From the NCBI GenBank assembly GCA_945861435.1, contig CAMAUX010000031.1, positions 1 through 59,565 on the forward strand: a stretch of DNA of 59,565 nucleotides. Direction: 5' to 3'. The DNA comes from Chthoniobacter flavus. Its GTDB lineage: Bacteria; Verrucomicrobiota; Verrucomicrobiia; Chthoniobacterales; Chthoniobacteraceae. Each line of letters opens with the position of its first letter. Position 1 is the stretch's first letter. Below the pieces are notes generated by a model that was not told where the DNA came from, searched no databases, and saw only the letters and a list, made by a program, of their open reading frames with translations. Of the stretch, positions 33,305 through 42,043 are shown piece after piece. A program made the translations under genes and the position numbers.

Positions 33305-34693
33305 ATGAAGATTTTTCTCCTTCTTATCTCGTTGCTCCTGATGATCGCACCCTCCTCAGAGGCGCGACCGCCGAATGTCCTCGTTATCTTTGCGGATGAT
33401 CTTGGTTACGCGGATCTCGGCGTGCATGGCGGACACGATGTGCCGACGCCGCATCTCGATGCGCTGGCTGCGTCCGGCGTCCGGTGCACGAGCGGCTATG
33501 TGACGGCGCCCTACTGCAGCCCGTCCCGGGCCGGGTTTCTCACCGGACGGTGTCAGACGCGGTTTGGCCACGAGTTCAACCCGCACGTGGGCGATGAGAA
33601 AACCCTGGGTCTGCCGCTTTCGGAGAAGACCATTGCGGATCGGTTGCGGGGCGCGGGTTATTCCACGGCGCTGGTGGGCAAGTGGCACCAAGGATTTGAT
33701 GCCGCCCATCATCCGCAATCGCGTGGGTTTGATGAATACTTCGGGTTTCTGGTGGGCGGGCACAATTACCTGCTGCACAAGGACGCTGAGGCCAAGTTCG
33801 GCTCCGGGCACTCACACGACATGATCTACCGGGGACGCGAGGTGCAGAAGCTGGAGGGATATACGACGGATCTGTTCACCGAAGAGGCGCTCGCTTTTGT
33901 GGACCGGCACCGTGCAGGGCCTTGGTTTCTCTACCTCGCGTACAATGCGGTGCATACGCCGCTGGAGATCGCCGAGCATCTGCGGGCCCGCGTTCCTGCT
34001 GGAATCACGGACCCGGCGAGGCGGGGCTACCTGTCGCTTCTGCTTGGGCTGGATGACGCCATTGGGCGGATCACGGCGCATCTGCGCGAGACTGGGTTGG
34101 AAAAGGACACCCTCGTGTTTTTCGTGAGCGACAACGGCGGGGCGGGTCGCAAGCCGTTCCTTGCGTACAACACCGGGGTCAACGCACCGCTGCGGGGCGA
34201 CAAGGGACAGACCCTTGAAGGAGGGATCCGCGTTCCATTTTTTGTGTCGTGGCCCGGGAAGATCCCCGCAGGCGGCGTCTACGCACAGCCCGCCAGCACC
34301 CTCGACATTCTTCCCACCGCCTGTGCCTTGGCTGGGGTCGATCCGGGTCCGGGAATGGACGGCGTGCACCTGCTCCCTTTTCTTCTTGGTGAAAAACAAG
34401 CCGCTCCGCACGAGGCGCTGTACTGGCGGTTCGGTCCGCAGAAGGCGGTGCGCAAGGGGCAGTGGAAGCTGGTGGATTGGCGGGACTTTGCGACCAAGCA
34501 GCAAAGTGGGTGGCAGTTGTACGACCTCGACGCAGATCCCGGTGAATCCCGCGACCTCGCTGCGCAGAATCCCGTGCTGACAGCCGAGCTCGTAAAGGCA
34601 TGGGAACGCTGGGACGCCGGTAATGCTGCTCCGCTCTGGCACGGCTCGCTGACGGAGGATCCCACGGCGCCTCCGCCCGCCTCCGCCCGCTGA
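33305..34693 (+). CDS. Secreted sulfatase (formylglycine type), copy 1
   Basis: A 462-residue S1-family sulfatase that hydrolyses sulfate esters. The start at 33305 gives a clean signal peptide (MKIFLLLISLLLMIAPSSEA). Metal ligands appear in FADDLGYADLG (about 29-39); the formylglycine site is Cys in YCSPSRAGFLTGR (C-x-P-x-R, about 70); GKWHQG (about 118) and FVSDNGGAGR carry further active-site residues. The substrate is probably a sulfated polysaccharide, but that is inference. The frame is open 40 codons upstream through a 9-bp tandem repeat. A second sulfatase of similar layout follows 81 bp later. Confidence 0.9.
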   Translation: MKIFLLLISLLLMIAPSSEARPPNVLVIFADDLGYADLGVHGGHDVPTPHLDALAASGVRCTSGYVTAPYCSPSRAGFLTGRCQTRFGHEFNPHVGDEKTLGLPLSEKTIADRLRGAGYSTALVGKWHQGFDAAHHPQSRGFDEYFGFLVGGHNYLLHKDAEAKFGSGHSHDMIYRGREVQKLEGYTTDLFTEEALAFVDRHRAGPWFLYLAYNAVHTPLEIAEHLRARVPAGITDPARRGYLSLLLGLDDAIGRITAHLRETGLEKDTLVFFVSDNGGAGRKPFLAYNTGVNAPLRGDKGQTLEGGIRVPFFVSWPGKIPAGGVYAQPASTLDILPTACALAGVDPGPGMDGVHLLPFLLGEKQAAPHEALYWRFGPQKAVRKGQWKLVDWRDFATKQQSGWQLYDLDADPGESRDLAAQNPVLTAELVKAWERWDAGNAAPLWHGSLTEDPTAPPPASAR

Positions 34694-34774
34694 TTTCCGC
34701 TCTTACTCTTACTCCTACTCGTACTCATCCGCAGAGTCGTACTCCTCCCATTTCCCCCCTCCTCATCCCTATCC

Positions 34775-36208
34775 ATGACTCCCCGCCGTCTTCTTCTTTC
34801 CCTCGTTGCATGCCCGCTGTTCCTCGCTGCAGCGGAGCCCGCCCGTCCCAACATTCTCCTGATCGTGGGAGACGACATGGGCTATGCCGATGTCGGTTTT
34901 CACGGGTGCAAGGATATCGCCACTCCGCACCTTGATGCGCTCGCGGCCGCGGGTGCACGGTTTACGAACGGCTATGTGTCCGGCCCGTACTGCTCGCCCA
35001 CGCGCGCCGGGTTGCTGACCGGCCGCTACCAGACGCGCTTCGGCCACGAGTTCAACCCGGGCGGCGGCGGCGCCGAGGGGCTGCCTCTTGGGGAGAGCAC
35101 CATTGCCGACCGGCTCAAGGCTGCAGGTTATGCAACGGGCCTCGTCGGCAAGTGGCACCTTGGCAGCCGGGCGGAGATGCATCCGCAAAAACGCGGCTTC
35201 GATGAGTTCTTCGGTTTTCTGGGAGGGGCCCACAGTTATGTGCAGGCGGGTGGAATCCTGCGTGGCAGTGAGCCGGTGAAGGAGCTCGACTACACCACCG
35301 ATGCGTTTGGGCGCGAGGCGGCAGACTTTGTGGGTCGGCACAAGGATGCTCCATGGTTCCTCTACCTCGCCTTCAATGCGGTGCACACGCCGCTGCAGGC
35401 GACGGACGACCGGCTCGCCAAGTTCCCGAACGTGAGTGATCGGCAGCGTCGGACGTACGATGCGATGATGCTCGCGATGGACGAGGCGGTGGGACGAGTC
35501 CGTGCAAAGATTGCCGAGACGGGGCAGGAGAACCGGACGCTCGTGGCGTTCATCAGCGACAATGGCGGACCGACAATGAAAGGCGTGACGGTGAATGGTT
35601 CGATCAACACACCCCTGCGCGGGAGCAAGCGGACCACGCTCGAGGGCGGGATTCGCGTTCCGTTCCTCCTCGCGTGGCCGGGCCGGATCCAGCCCGGCGT
35701 GTACGCGCAGCCCGTGATCCAGCTCGACCTGCATGCCACCGCACTCTCCGCCGCCGGCATCCCCGCTGATCCCGGGTGGAAGCTCGAAGGCGCGAACCTT
35801 CTGCCCCTCCTCTCAGGAGCAGCCAACGGAGGCAGCGGCCACGCACTTCCGCATGACGCCCTTTTCTGGCGTTTCGGTCAGCAGATGGCGGTGCGCAGCG
35901 GCGACTGGAAGCTCGTGCGTTACGATTCGAATGCCGACACCCAAAGCGGGAAGTCCGAACCCGTGACAGCGCCGCGTCTTTACAACCTTGCGACCGACAT
36001 TCACGAGGATCACGACTTGAGCGCTGCGCAGCCCGAAAAGGTGCGTGAACTCCAGTCCCTTTGGGACACATGGAATCAGGCCAACATCCGGCCGCTTTGG
36101 GGAAACCGAGGGGGCGATTCTGATGGTGCGGAACCCGGTGCGCCGGCGAGGCGCGGGAAGCGCAGGGCGGCCAATGGTGGTGTGGACGGGAAGCCAGTTC
36201 AGCCGTAG
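34775..36208 (+). CDS. Secreted sulfatase (formylglycine type), copy 2
   Basis: A 477-residue S1-family sulfatase with signal peptide (residues 1-20, ending FLAAAEP). Active-site landmarks: GDDMGYADVGFHG (about 31-43), YCSPTRAGLLTGRYQTRFGH (C-x-P-x-R), GKWHLGSRAEMHPQKRGF, and SDNGGPTMKG. It is clearly related to the adjacent upstream sulfatase (same 'TRFGHEFNP' after the active site), so the two likely arose by tandem duplication and diverged. The 81 bp between them contain a pyrimidine-rich stretch of CTTACTCTTACTCC type. The C-terminus is Gly/Arg-rich. Confidence 0.9.
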   Translation: MTPRRLLLSLVACPLFLAAAEPARPNILLIVGDDMGYADVGFHGCKDIATPHLDALAAAGARFTNGYVSGPYCSPTRAGLLTGRYQTRFGHEFNPGGGGAEGLPLGESTIADRLKAAGYATGLVGKWHLGSRAEMHPQKRGFDEFFGFLGGAHSYVQAGGILRGSEPVKELDYTTDAFGREAADFVGRHKDAPWFLYLAFNAVHTPLQATDDRLAKFPNVSDRQRRTYDAMMLAMDEAVGRVRAKIAETGQENRTLVAFISDNGGPTMKGVTVNGSINTPLRGSKRTTLEGGIRVPFLLAWPGRIQPGVYAQPVIQLDLHATALSAAGIPADPGWKLEGANLLPLLSGAANGGSGHALPHDALFWRFGQQMAVRSGDWKLVRYDSNADTQSGKSEPVTAPRLYNLATDIHEDHDLSAAQPEKVRELQSLWDTWNQANIRPLWGNRGGDSDGAEPGAPARRGKRRAANGGVDGKPVQP

Positions 36209-36262
36209 GACGCGGAGATCAAGGCGCTGGCGGGCGATCCGAAGCGGCCTGCACGCTTGAGA

Positions 36263-36496
36263 TTACTTTATAGGTTCTTGATTTGAGTCGTCCCCGGGGG
36301 TGCCTTTTTTCAAAAAGATGAACCGGGTCGTCGTTGGAGTGGAGCGATCCTTGTTTTGTGGAGCCAGGGTCGCGGTCACTCCGAATTCTTGAGCTATTTG
36401 TTGAAGCGCTTTGAAATGCTCGGTCATTTTCGGAGGGAGATTCTGTAAATCTTCCGAGGGATTGCTTGGGTCTTGGCCTGTCGTTTTCTCTGTCAT
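36263..36496 (-). CDS. Small uncharacterised protein
   Basis: A 77-residue hydrophilic protein, rich in Thr, Gln, Lys and Asp, with an amphipathic middle helix (KMTEHFKALQQIAQEFGV). No domain is recognised and no signal peptide is present. It lies 125 bp downstream of the 209-residue gene on the same strand. Its base composition is less GC-rich than the neighbouring sulfatases, which suggests a different origin for the pair. Confidence 0.5.
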   Translation of the reverse strand: MTEKTTGQDPSNPSEDLQNLPPKMTEHFKALQQIAQEFGVTATLAPQNKDRSTPTTTRFIFLKKGTPGDDSNQEPIK

Positions 36497-36621
36497 AAAA
36501 ACGCGCTTGGACTGCGGGGACTTTGTCTTCGTGGCCGGCGCACCGGGAACGGAGGGAGGGCGGACGGGCGTCGTTGAGTGGGCGCGGCCGTTTGTGCGCC
36601 GAAATCGGGTGGCAACCGGGA

Positions 36622-37251
36622 TCAGAGCTTCTGCCGGGAATAAAAGGTGCGGAAGTGATTATACAGCTGCGGGTAGATGCTGGAGCTGATGGTTGTGAAG
36701 TAACGGAGGGTCTCGGGATCGAAGGATTCACTCTCGAGAAACTCCATCAGATTGTACCAGGTGTAACCGGTATCCAGGGTGCCGCCGAGTTCGTGCAACC
36801 TGCCCTGCTCAAACTGGGTGATTAATTCAGCAAGCGTCAGAGGGCGCGCCGATCTCCGGATCGGCAAGGTGAACTTCCCGTTGTATTCATCGACCATCCG
36901 GTACGCGATTCCCTCCGGTGCCGGCCGCGCGTGGAGGCTGACGACGTCGGCGGTGGTTGAATCCAGCGTGATTCGGGCGATCTCGACTTCCAGCGGAAGG
37001 TATTCAGGCAGGAATTCGCCGCCCAGAAGCGAGGGATGAATTGAGCCGAGAAATGTGCGGACCTCGGGGGCCAACTCGTCTGTGAGAAGAGAGGGATCCA
37101 GCTGGTCCAGGGTGTTGTGCTCCCAGTGATGCGTAATCAGCTGACGCCGGTTCTCTCCGGTCACGTTCCGAAGAATGGCCCCAAGCGGGTTTTCCTCCTG
37201 CCAGTAGTTCTCAGGACGGAACTGATAACGGATGCCGCGGTACTTTTTCAT
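36622..37251 (-). CDS. Uncharacterised cytosolic protein (209 aa)
   Basis: A 209-residue protein starting MKKYRGIRYQFRPENYWQ, with no signal peptide or membrane helix. The central part (ADVVSLHARPAPEGIAYRMV, then DEYNGKF) and the C-terminal GGTLDTGYTWYNLMEFLESE look like a conserved, structured protein, with mixed alpha/beta composition. I do not recognise a named family. It is the first gene of a two-gene minus-strand unit next to non-coding DNA and a duplicated element. Confidence 0.6.
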   Translation of the reverse strand: MKKYRGIRYQFRPENYWQEENPLGAILRNVTGENRRQLITHHWEHNTLDQLDPSLLTDELAPEVRTFLGSIHPSLLGGEFLPEYLPLEVEIARITLDSTTADVVSLHARPAPEGIAYRMVDEYNGKFTLPIRRSARPLTLAELITQFEQGRLHELGGTLDTGYTWYNLMEFLESESFDPETLRYFTTISSSIYPQLYNHFRTFYSRQKL

Positions 37252-37775
37252 CGGACACCTCCATGGGAAAGGGTCTTGAGTCCAGGTTTAGGAACGGTCC
37301 GGACGGTTTCGCGAAGAGCCCGGAATGGATCCGGGTGGGATAGGGAAGGGTGGGGTTTCATGGTTTTCAGAATGGGCACCAGGAGTCCGGACTTTCCCAC
37401 TGCCGGGCGTGAACGCGCGGACAGGCGAGAAAACGTTTTTGTTGTTCGGGCCCTGCGGCCCGCACATCGCCTGATTTCTCAGGCAAGCCACCGTGGGAGT
37501 TTCTCTCAATCCTCGGTAGGCACCCTGCAGCTGATTTCAGCCGCAGGAATTCCCGATGCGTGGTGCCAGACTAATAGGTTCCCCGGTGCCGGCAATTGCG
37601 GGGTGTGTCATAGGGGCGCGGTGTGCCCTCCAAATCTTCGACGCGGGCCCTGTTCTATTACTCCGGCCTCAACACACGAGCGGCTGCGGGGGGTGATTTT
37701 GTGACGCTTGGGCAGTGTGCATTGTCTTCATTCCTGGCTGGCCGGGAATCGAGACGCTGCGGAGATGATAGAGAT
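37252..37775. other. Non-coding stretch before the duplicated element
   Basis: About 520 bp without a supported gene; open frames in it are short or compositional. It lies upstream of the minus-strand 209-aa gene, so it should contain that gene's promoter. Confidence 0.45.
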
Positions 37776-38209
37776 GATAGGGACAGGGAAAATATTCTCG
37801 CGTCCTCGTCCTTCTCGCGCCCCTGACCGGGGCGCGTCGCGTGGGGAGATGCGATCCGGTGGTTCCCTGCGTCCGCGCTGCGGACTGCGATCACCACCGG
37901 CTATTGGCTCTCATGCCTCCGGCATGCCGGCGTTGCGAGTGCCTGTTGCCTGGTCGGGTTTCCTCAATGAGGCACGAGCGATGCCCTAAACTCGGTGCCA
38001 GTTTTGTCTGTCCCTCAAGCCGCTGAAGCCGAGCGGTCAAGACCGGAAGCTTGGTGCGAGTCAGTGGCGCGCGGTGATTGGGGCGTGCAGGGGATGGAGA
38101 ACGTCGCCGATCGCCGCGTGGCGGACTCTCATTTCCCGTCTCCTTGGTGCCATTGTGCCTTGGTGTGAGAACCCGCGGCTGAAAGCGCACACGACGGCAC
38201 CAAGGAGCC
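37776..38209. repeat. Duplicated non-coding element, unit 1 (434 bp)
   Basis: First of two head-to-tail copies with a 434-bp period. It begins GATAGGGACAGGGAAAATATT and ends GGCACCAAGGAGCC. Inside are a perfect 8-bp hairpin CGCGCCCC-TGACC-GGGGCGCG (37816-37836), a 12-bp palindrome CCGGCATGCCGG near 37918, and a 12-bp inverted repeat CTCCTTGGTGCC (38140-38151) with GGCACCAAGGAG (38196-38207). It encodes no convincing protein; the 61-codon ORF near 37841 is present in both copies but lacks protein character. Confidence 0.85.
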
Positions 38210-38640
38210 GATAGGGACAGGGAAAATATTCTCGCATCCTCGTCTTCCTCGCGCCCCTGACCGGGGCGCGTCGCGTGGGGAGATGCGATCCGGTGGTTCC
38301 CTGCGTCCGTGCTGCGGACTGCGATCATCACCGGCTATTGGCTCTCATGCCTCCGGCATGCCGGCGTTGCGAGTGCCTGTTGCCTGGTCGGGTTTCCTCA
38401 ATGAGGCACGAGCGATGCCCTAAACTCGGTGCCAGTTTTGGCTGTCCCTCAAGCCGCTGAAGCCGAGCGGTCAAGACCGGAAGCTTGGTGCGAGTCAGTG
38501 GCGCGCGGTGATTGGGGCGTGCAGGGGATGGAGAACGTCGCCGACCGCCGCGTGGCGGACTCTCATTTCCCGTCTCCTTGGTGCCATTGTGCCTTGGTGT
38601 GAGAACCCGCGGCTGAAAGCGCACACGACGGCACCAAAGA
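38210..38640. repeat. Duplicated non-coding element, unit 2
   Basis: Second copy, about 98% identical to unit 1; I count fewer than ten substitutions and no indel. It keeps the 8-bp hairpin (38250-38270) and has one mismatch in the right arm of the 12-bp inverted repeat (GGCACCAAAGAG). It ends about 10 bp from the stop codon of pstB2, so the pst transcript must read into it unless it terminates transcription. Confidence 0.85.
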
Positions 38641-38650
38641 GGGAGGAGGG

Positions 38651-39421
38651 TCAACCGTAGCGGCCCTCGATGTACTCGGCGGTCCGGCTTTCGCGCGGGG
38701 TGAGGAACAGATCCTCGGTGCGGGAATGTTCGATGAGTTCGCCGAGCAGCATGAAGATGCACTCGCTACTCGCGCGGCGCGCTTGGGCCATGTTGTGCGT
38801 CACGATGAGGATGGTGTAGCGGCCCGCGAGGCTCCACATCAGTTCCTCGATGGCCCGGGTGCCCTCGACATCGAGGGCGGAGCAGGGCTCGTCCATCAGG
38901 ATGATCTGGGGTTTGAGCGGCAGAAGGCGTGCGATGCAGAGTTTTTGCTGCTGCTCCAACTGGAGGCCGATCGCCCTGTCGTTGAGGCGGTCCTTGAGAT
39001 CCTTCCACAAGCCGACCTCGGTCAGCGCTTTTTCGACCGCGTCATCGAGATCGCGGCGGGAGGGTTTGTTCTCCGAGTGAATGAGGAGGCCGAACACGAC
39101 GTTCTCGTAGATCGAGATGGGAAGCGGGTTGGGGCGCTGGAAGACCATGCCGATGGCCTTGCGCAACTCGATCAGGGAGACGTCGGGGTCGTAGATGTTC
39201 TTGCCCAGCAGTTTGATCTCCCCGGTGGTGGTGACGTTGCCGTAGCGCTCGTTGATCCGGTTGAAGCAGCGGAGGAGGGTGGTCTTGCCGCAGCCGCTGG
39301 GGCCGATGAGCGAGGTGATCATCCCGCTCTTGATGTCCAAGTCGATGCCCTTGAGCGCCTGGAACTTTCCGTACCAGAGCTTCAGGTCCCGCGTGGTGAT
39401 GCTCATCCGGGTGTCGCTCAT
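38651..39421 (-). CDS. pstB: Phosphate ABC transporter ATPase PstB, copy 2 (degenerate signature)
   Basis: A 256-residue PstB, last gene of the phosphate operon. Walker A GPSGCGKT (40-47), Q-loop VFQRPNPLPISIYENV (Gln95), Walker B ILMDEPCSALD (catalytic Glu178) and switch His209 in IVTHNMAQA are canonical. The ABC signature, normally LSGGQ, is LQLEQ here (153-157) although the flanking QQKLCIAR is kept, so this subunit should not complete the partner's ATP site properly. The start ATG at 39421 overlaps the stop of the first pstB copy by 4 bp (ATGA). Taken with the complementary defects in that copy, a heterodimer with PstB copy 1 is predicted. Confidence 0.92.
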   Translation of the reverse strand: MSDTRMSITTRDLKLWYGKFQALKGIDLDIKSGMITSLIGPSGCGKTTLLRCFNRINERYGNVTTTGEIKLLGKNIYDPDVSLIELRKAIGMVFQRPNPLPISIYENVVFGLLIHSENKPSRRDLDDAVEKALTEVGLWKDLKDRLNDRAIGLQLEQQQKLCIARLLPLKPQIILMDEPCSALDVEGTRAIEELMWSLAGRYTILIVTHNMAQARRASSECIFMLLGELIEHSRTEDLFLTPRESRTAEYIEGRYG

Positions 39422-40176
39422 CCGAAAATTCCGTTTACGTAGTCGTAGGTTCTGCGGTCCTTCGGGTTGTCGCTGAAGACCTCGCTGGTGGGCCCGATTT
39501 CGACGATCTCGCCATTCCAAAGGAACATGGTGCGCGCTGCGAGGCGGCGGGCTTGTTGGACGAGATTTGTGACGAGGATGATGGTCATCTCTTTCTTCAA
39601 TTCCTTGAGCACGTCCTCGATGCGCATCGTGGTGACCGGGTCGATGGCGATGCTGAATTCGTCCAGGCAAAGGATCTGGGGGCTGTGGGAGAGGGCGCGC
39701 GCGATGGTGAGGCGCTGCTGCTGGCCGCCGGAGAGCTTCGTGCCGAGGCTGTCGAGGCGGTCTTTGACCTCGTCCCAGAGGGCGGCCTGGCGGAGGCAGC
39801 GTTCGACGATTTCATCGAGAGCGGCGCGCTGGCGGACTCCGGCGTTGCGGGGGGCGAAGGCGACGTTGTCGTAGATGCTGAGCGGCAGGCCGACGGGGAG
39901 TGGGGCGACCATGCCGACCTTGCGCCGGAGGGCATAGACATCCCGCATTTGGGAAACGTCCTCGCCGTCCACGCGGATGGTACCGGTCTGGCGGGTGTTG
40001 GTGGTGAACTCGATGGTGCGGTTGATGCAGCGCAGCAGGGAGGTCTTGCCGCTTTGGGCCGGCCCGATGATGCCGAGGATCTCGTTTGGCTCGATGTGGA
40101 AGCTGATCCCGTGAATGACTTCCTTGGGGCCGTAGCTCAGCCGCAGATTTTCGACCTGTACCTTGGGTGTTACCAT
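39418..40176 (-). CDS. pstB: Phosphate ABC transporter ATPase PstB, copy 1 (altered Q- and H-loops)
   Basis: A 252-residue PstB paralogue. Walker A GPAQSGKT (38-45) and the signature LSGGQQQRLTIAR (148-160) are intact, and Glu173 of Walker B (LCLDEFSIAID) is present. The Q-loop reads MVAPLPVGLPLS: Gln is replaced by Pro92. The switch His is replaced by Asn204 in LVTNLVQQA. The D-loop region also departs from the usual 'SALDP' (SIAIDP). The ATPase should bind ATP but hydrolyse poorly at its own site while offering a good signature to its partner. It overlaps pstA by 7 bp and pstB copy 2 by 4 bp. The ATG at 40176 is chosen; upstream in-frame sequence is inside pstA. Confidence 0.92.
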   Translation of the reverse strand: MVTPKVQVENLRLSYGPKEVIHGISFHIEPNEILGIIGPAQSGKTSLLRCINRTIEFTTNTRQTGTIRVDGEDVSQMRDVYALRRKVGMVAPLPVGLPLSIYDNVAFAPRNAGVRQRAALDEIVERCLRQAALWDEVKDRLDSLGTKLSGGQQQRLTIARALSHSPQILCLDEFSIAIDPVTTMRIEDVLKELKKEMTIILVTNLVQQARRLAARTMFLWNGEIVEIGPTSEVFSDNPKDRRTYDYVNGIFG

Positions 40177-41081
40177 TTTTTGCGTCCGCGCAGCCACGAG
40201 CGGAGGAGGATGGCGGTGAGGTTGACCATGAGCACGAAGCCGAGAAGCACCGTGGCGATGGCGAAGGGGAGGGCGTGAGGGGCGTTGGTCACCTGTGTGG
40301 TGACGGTGAAGAGGTGCATCGACAGGGCCATGCACTGGTCTGCGAGGCCGTAGGCGAAGAAGTTTCCTTCCTCGATTTTTCGGTAGAAGACGGCGCCCGT
40401 GAACATGATGGGGGCGGTCTCGCCGGCGGTGCGTGAGACTTGGAGGATGACGCCGGTGAGGATGCCGCTGATGGAGTTTGGCAGGACGATGTGCCAGATG
40501 GTCTGCCAGCGTGTGGCACCGACATTCCAGCAGGCCTCGCGGAACTGGCGTGGTACGGCGGCGAGGGATTCCTTTGTGGAGGCGATGATGACGGGCATGG
40601 TCATGATCGCGAGTGTGAGGGATGCGGCGATGATGCTGCGGCCCATGTGGGCGAAGAGCACGAAGGCGCCGAGGCCGAAGAGGGCGTGGACGATGCTGGG
40701 AACGCCGGCGAGGTTGACGACGGCGAGGTTGATCACGCGGTTGAACCAGTTGTCCTTCGCGTATTCGTTGAGGTAGACGGCGGCGAGAACGCCGATCGGA
40801 GCGCTGATGCACAGGGAGGTGCCCACGAGCCAGAACGTGCCGAGCAACGCGCTCCAGATGCCGCCCTTTCTCATTCCGCCGACCGGGTTTGTGGTGAGAA
40901 AATCCCACGAGATCAAGGGGGCGCCTTCCTTCACGAGATAGCCGACGATGAGGAAGAGCGGGATGACGATGCACGCGACCATCCCGGCGAAAACGGCGAA
41001 GGCGATTTTCTCGCGGCGGCGCTTGCTTCGCGTGAAGGGAGTCTCGCCGAACGTGACCGGGGGTGGTGATTGGGAGTGCAT
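40170..41081 (-). CDS. pstA: Phosphate ABC transporter permease PstA
   Basis: A 303-residue inner-membrane permease with six predicted helices, beginning with a cytosolic N-terminus of about 27 residues and a first helix at about 28-52. The EAA-type coupling loop that contacts PstB is visible at REACWNVGATRWQTIWHIVLP (about 183-203), followed by SRTAGETAPIMFTGA, typical of PstA. It forms the channel with PstC. The start lies 2 bp after the pstC stop, and the gene overlaps the first pstB. Confidence 0.93.
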   Translation of the reverse strand: MHSQSPPPVTFGETPFTRSKRRREKIAFAVFAGMVACIVIPLFLIVGYLVKEGAPLISWDFLTTNPVGGMRKGGIWSALLGTFWLVGTSLCISAPIGVLAAVYLNEYAKDNWFNRVINLAVVNLAGVPSIVHALFGLGAFVLFAHMGRSIIAASLTLAIMTMPVIIASTKESLAAVPRQFREACWNVGATRWQTIWHIVLPNSISGILTGVILQVSRTAGETAPIMFTGAVFYRKIEEGNFFAYGLADQCMALSMHLFTVTTQVTNAPHALPFAIATVLLGFVLMVNLTAILLRSWLRGRKKW

Positions 41082-41083
41082 CG

Positions 41084-41983
41084 CTACTTTCTATTGATGC
41101 CCCTCACGACGAGGTCGGCGACGAGGTTGACGATGAACGTGAGGGTGAAAAGGAGGATGCCGATGAGGAAGAGCACGCGGTAGTGTGGCGAGCCTTGGCT
41201 GGCTTCGCCGAGTTCGGCGGCGATGGTGGCCGTGAGAGTCCGGACGCTGTCGAAGATGCTGTGCGGCACGTTGACCGCATGGCCTGTCGCCATCAGCACG
41301 GCCATCGTCTCGCCCACGGCGCGGCCCACGCCGAGAAGCACGGCGGCGAGGAGGCCGTTTTTGGCGGCTGGCAGCAGGATGCGGTAGATGACCTGCCAGC
41401 GGGTGGCGCCGAGTGCGAGGGCGCCCTCCCGGTAGCTGTCGGGAACGGCTTTGAGGGCATCCTCGCCGATGCTGACCATGACGGGGATGCTCATCAGGGC
41501 GAGGAGGAGGGCGGCATTGAGGACGTTAAGGCCGACTTGGACGTGAAAGACGGTCTGGATGAGAGGGTTCATCACCGTGAGGCCGATGAAGCCCCAGACG
41601 ATGCTGGGGATGGCGGCGAGCAGTTCGATGATCACCTTGAGGGATTCGCGGAGTTTACCGGTGCAGAACTCCGAGACGAAGACGGCTGCGCCGAGGCCGA
41701 AGGGCACGGCAATCAGCATGGCGACGCCGGTGACGCTGAGCGTGCCGGCGATGAGAGCGAAGGTGCCGTAGCGCACGTTGCTCATCGAGGTGGGATACCA
41801 CTCCGTGCTGGTGAGGAAGCGCCAGAGGTTGAAGCCCGGCTCCCGGAGGATGGGGGCGCCCTCGCGGAAGAGGAAAAAGAAGATCGCGAAGACGAAGATG
41901 ATCGCGCTCACGCCGCAGATGCGGATGAGCCATTCGATGGCTTTCTCTCCGTAGAGACTGAGCTTTGAGCGCGAACTGATCAT
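41084..41983 (-). CDS. pstC: Phosphate ABC transporter permease PstC
   Basis: A 299-residue permease with six predicted membrane helices (first at about 20-41). PstC landmarks are FREGAPILREPGF early in the protein, IPSIVWGFIGL (about 126), the coupling loop GALALGATRWQVIYRILLP (about 185-203) and GVGRAVGETMAVLM. It pairs with PstA to translocate phosphate. It lies 60 bp after pstS on the minus strand. Confidence 0.93.
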   Translation of the reverse strand: MISSRSKLSLYGEKAIEWLIRICGVSAIIFVFAIFFFLFREGAPILREPGFNLWRFLTSTEWYPTSMSNVRYGTFALIAGTLSVTGVAMLIAVPFGLGAAVFVSEFCTGKLRESLKVIIELLAAIPSIVWGFIGLTVMNPLIQTVFHVQVGLNVLNAALLLALMSIPVMVSIGEDALKAVPDSYREGALALGATRWQVIYRILLPAAKNGLLAAVLLGVGRAVGETMAVLMATGHAVNVPHSIFDSVRTLTATIAAELGEASQGSPHYRVLFLIGILLFTLTFIVNLVADLVVRGINRK

Positions 41984-42043
41984 GGTGCAGAAGGTGGGCG
42001 GGCGGCAGGGTGCCGCCCGCCCGTGAACTGTTGCGTAAGTGGA

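Noticed and set aside
37841-38460. Paired identical 61-codon ORFs as a duplicated gene
   Set aside because: They lie inside the duplicated non-coding element, have no ribosome site or protein-like composition, and are overlapped by equally long antisense frames.
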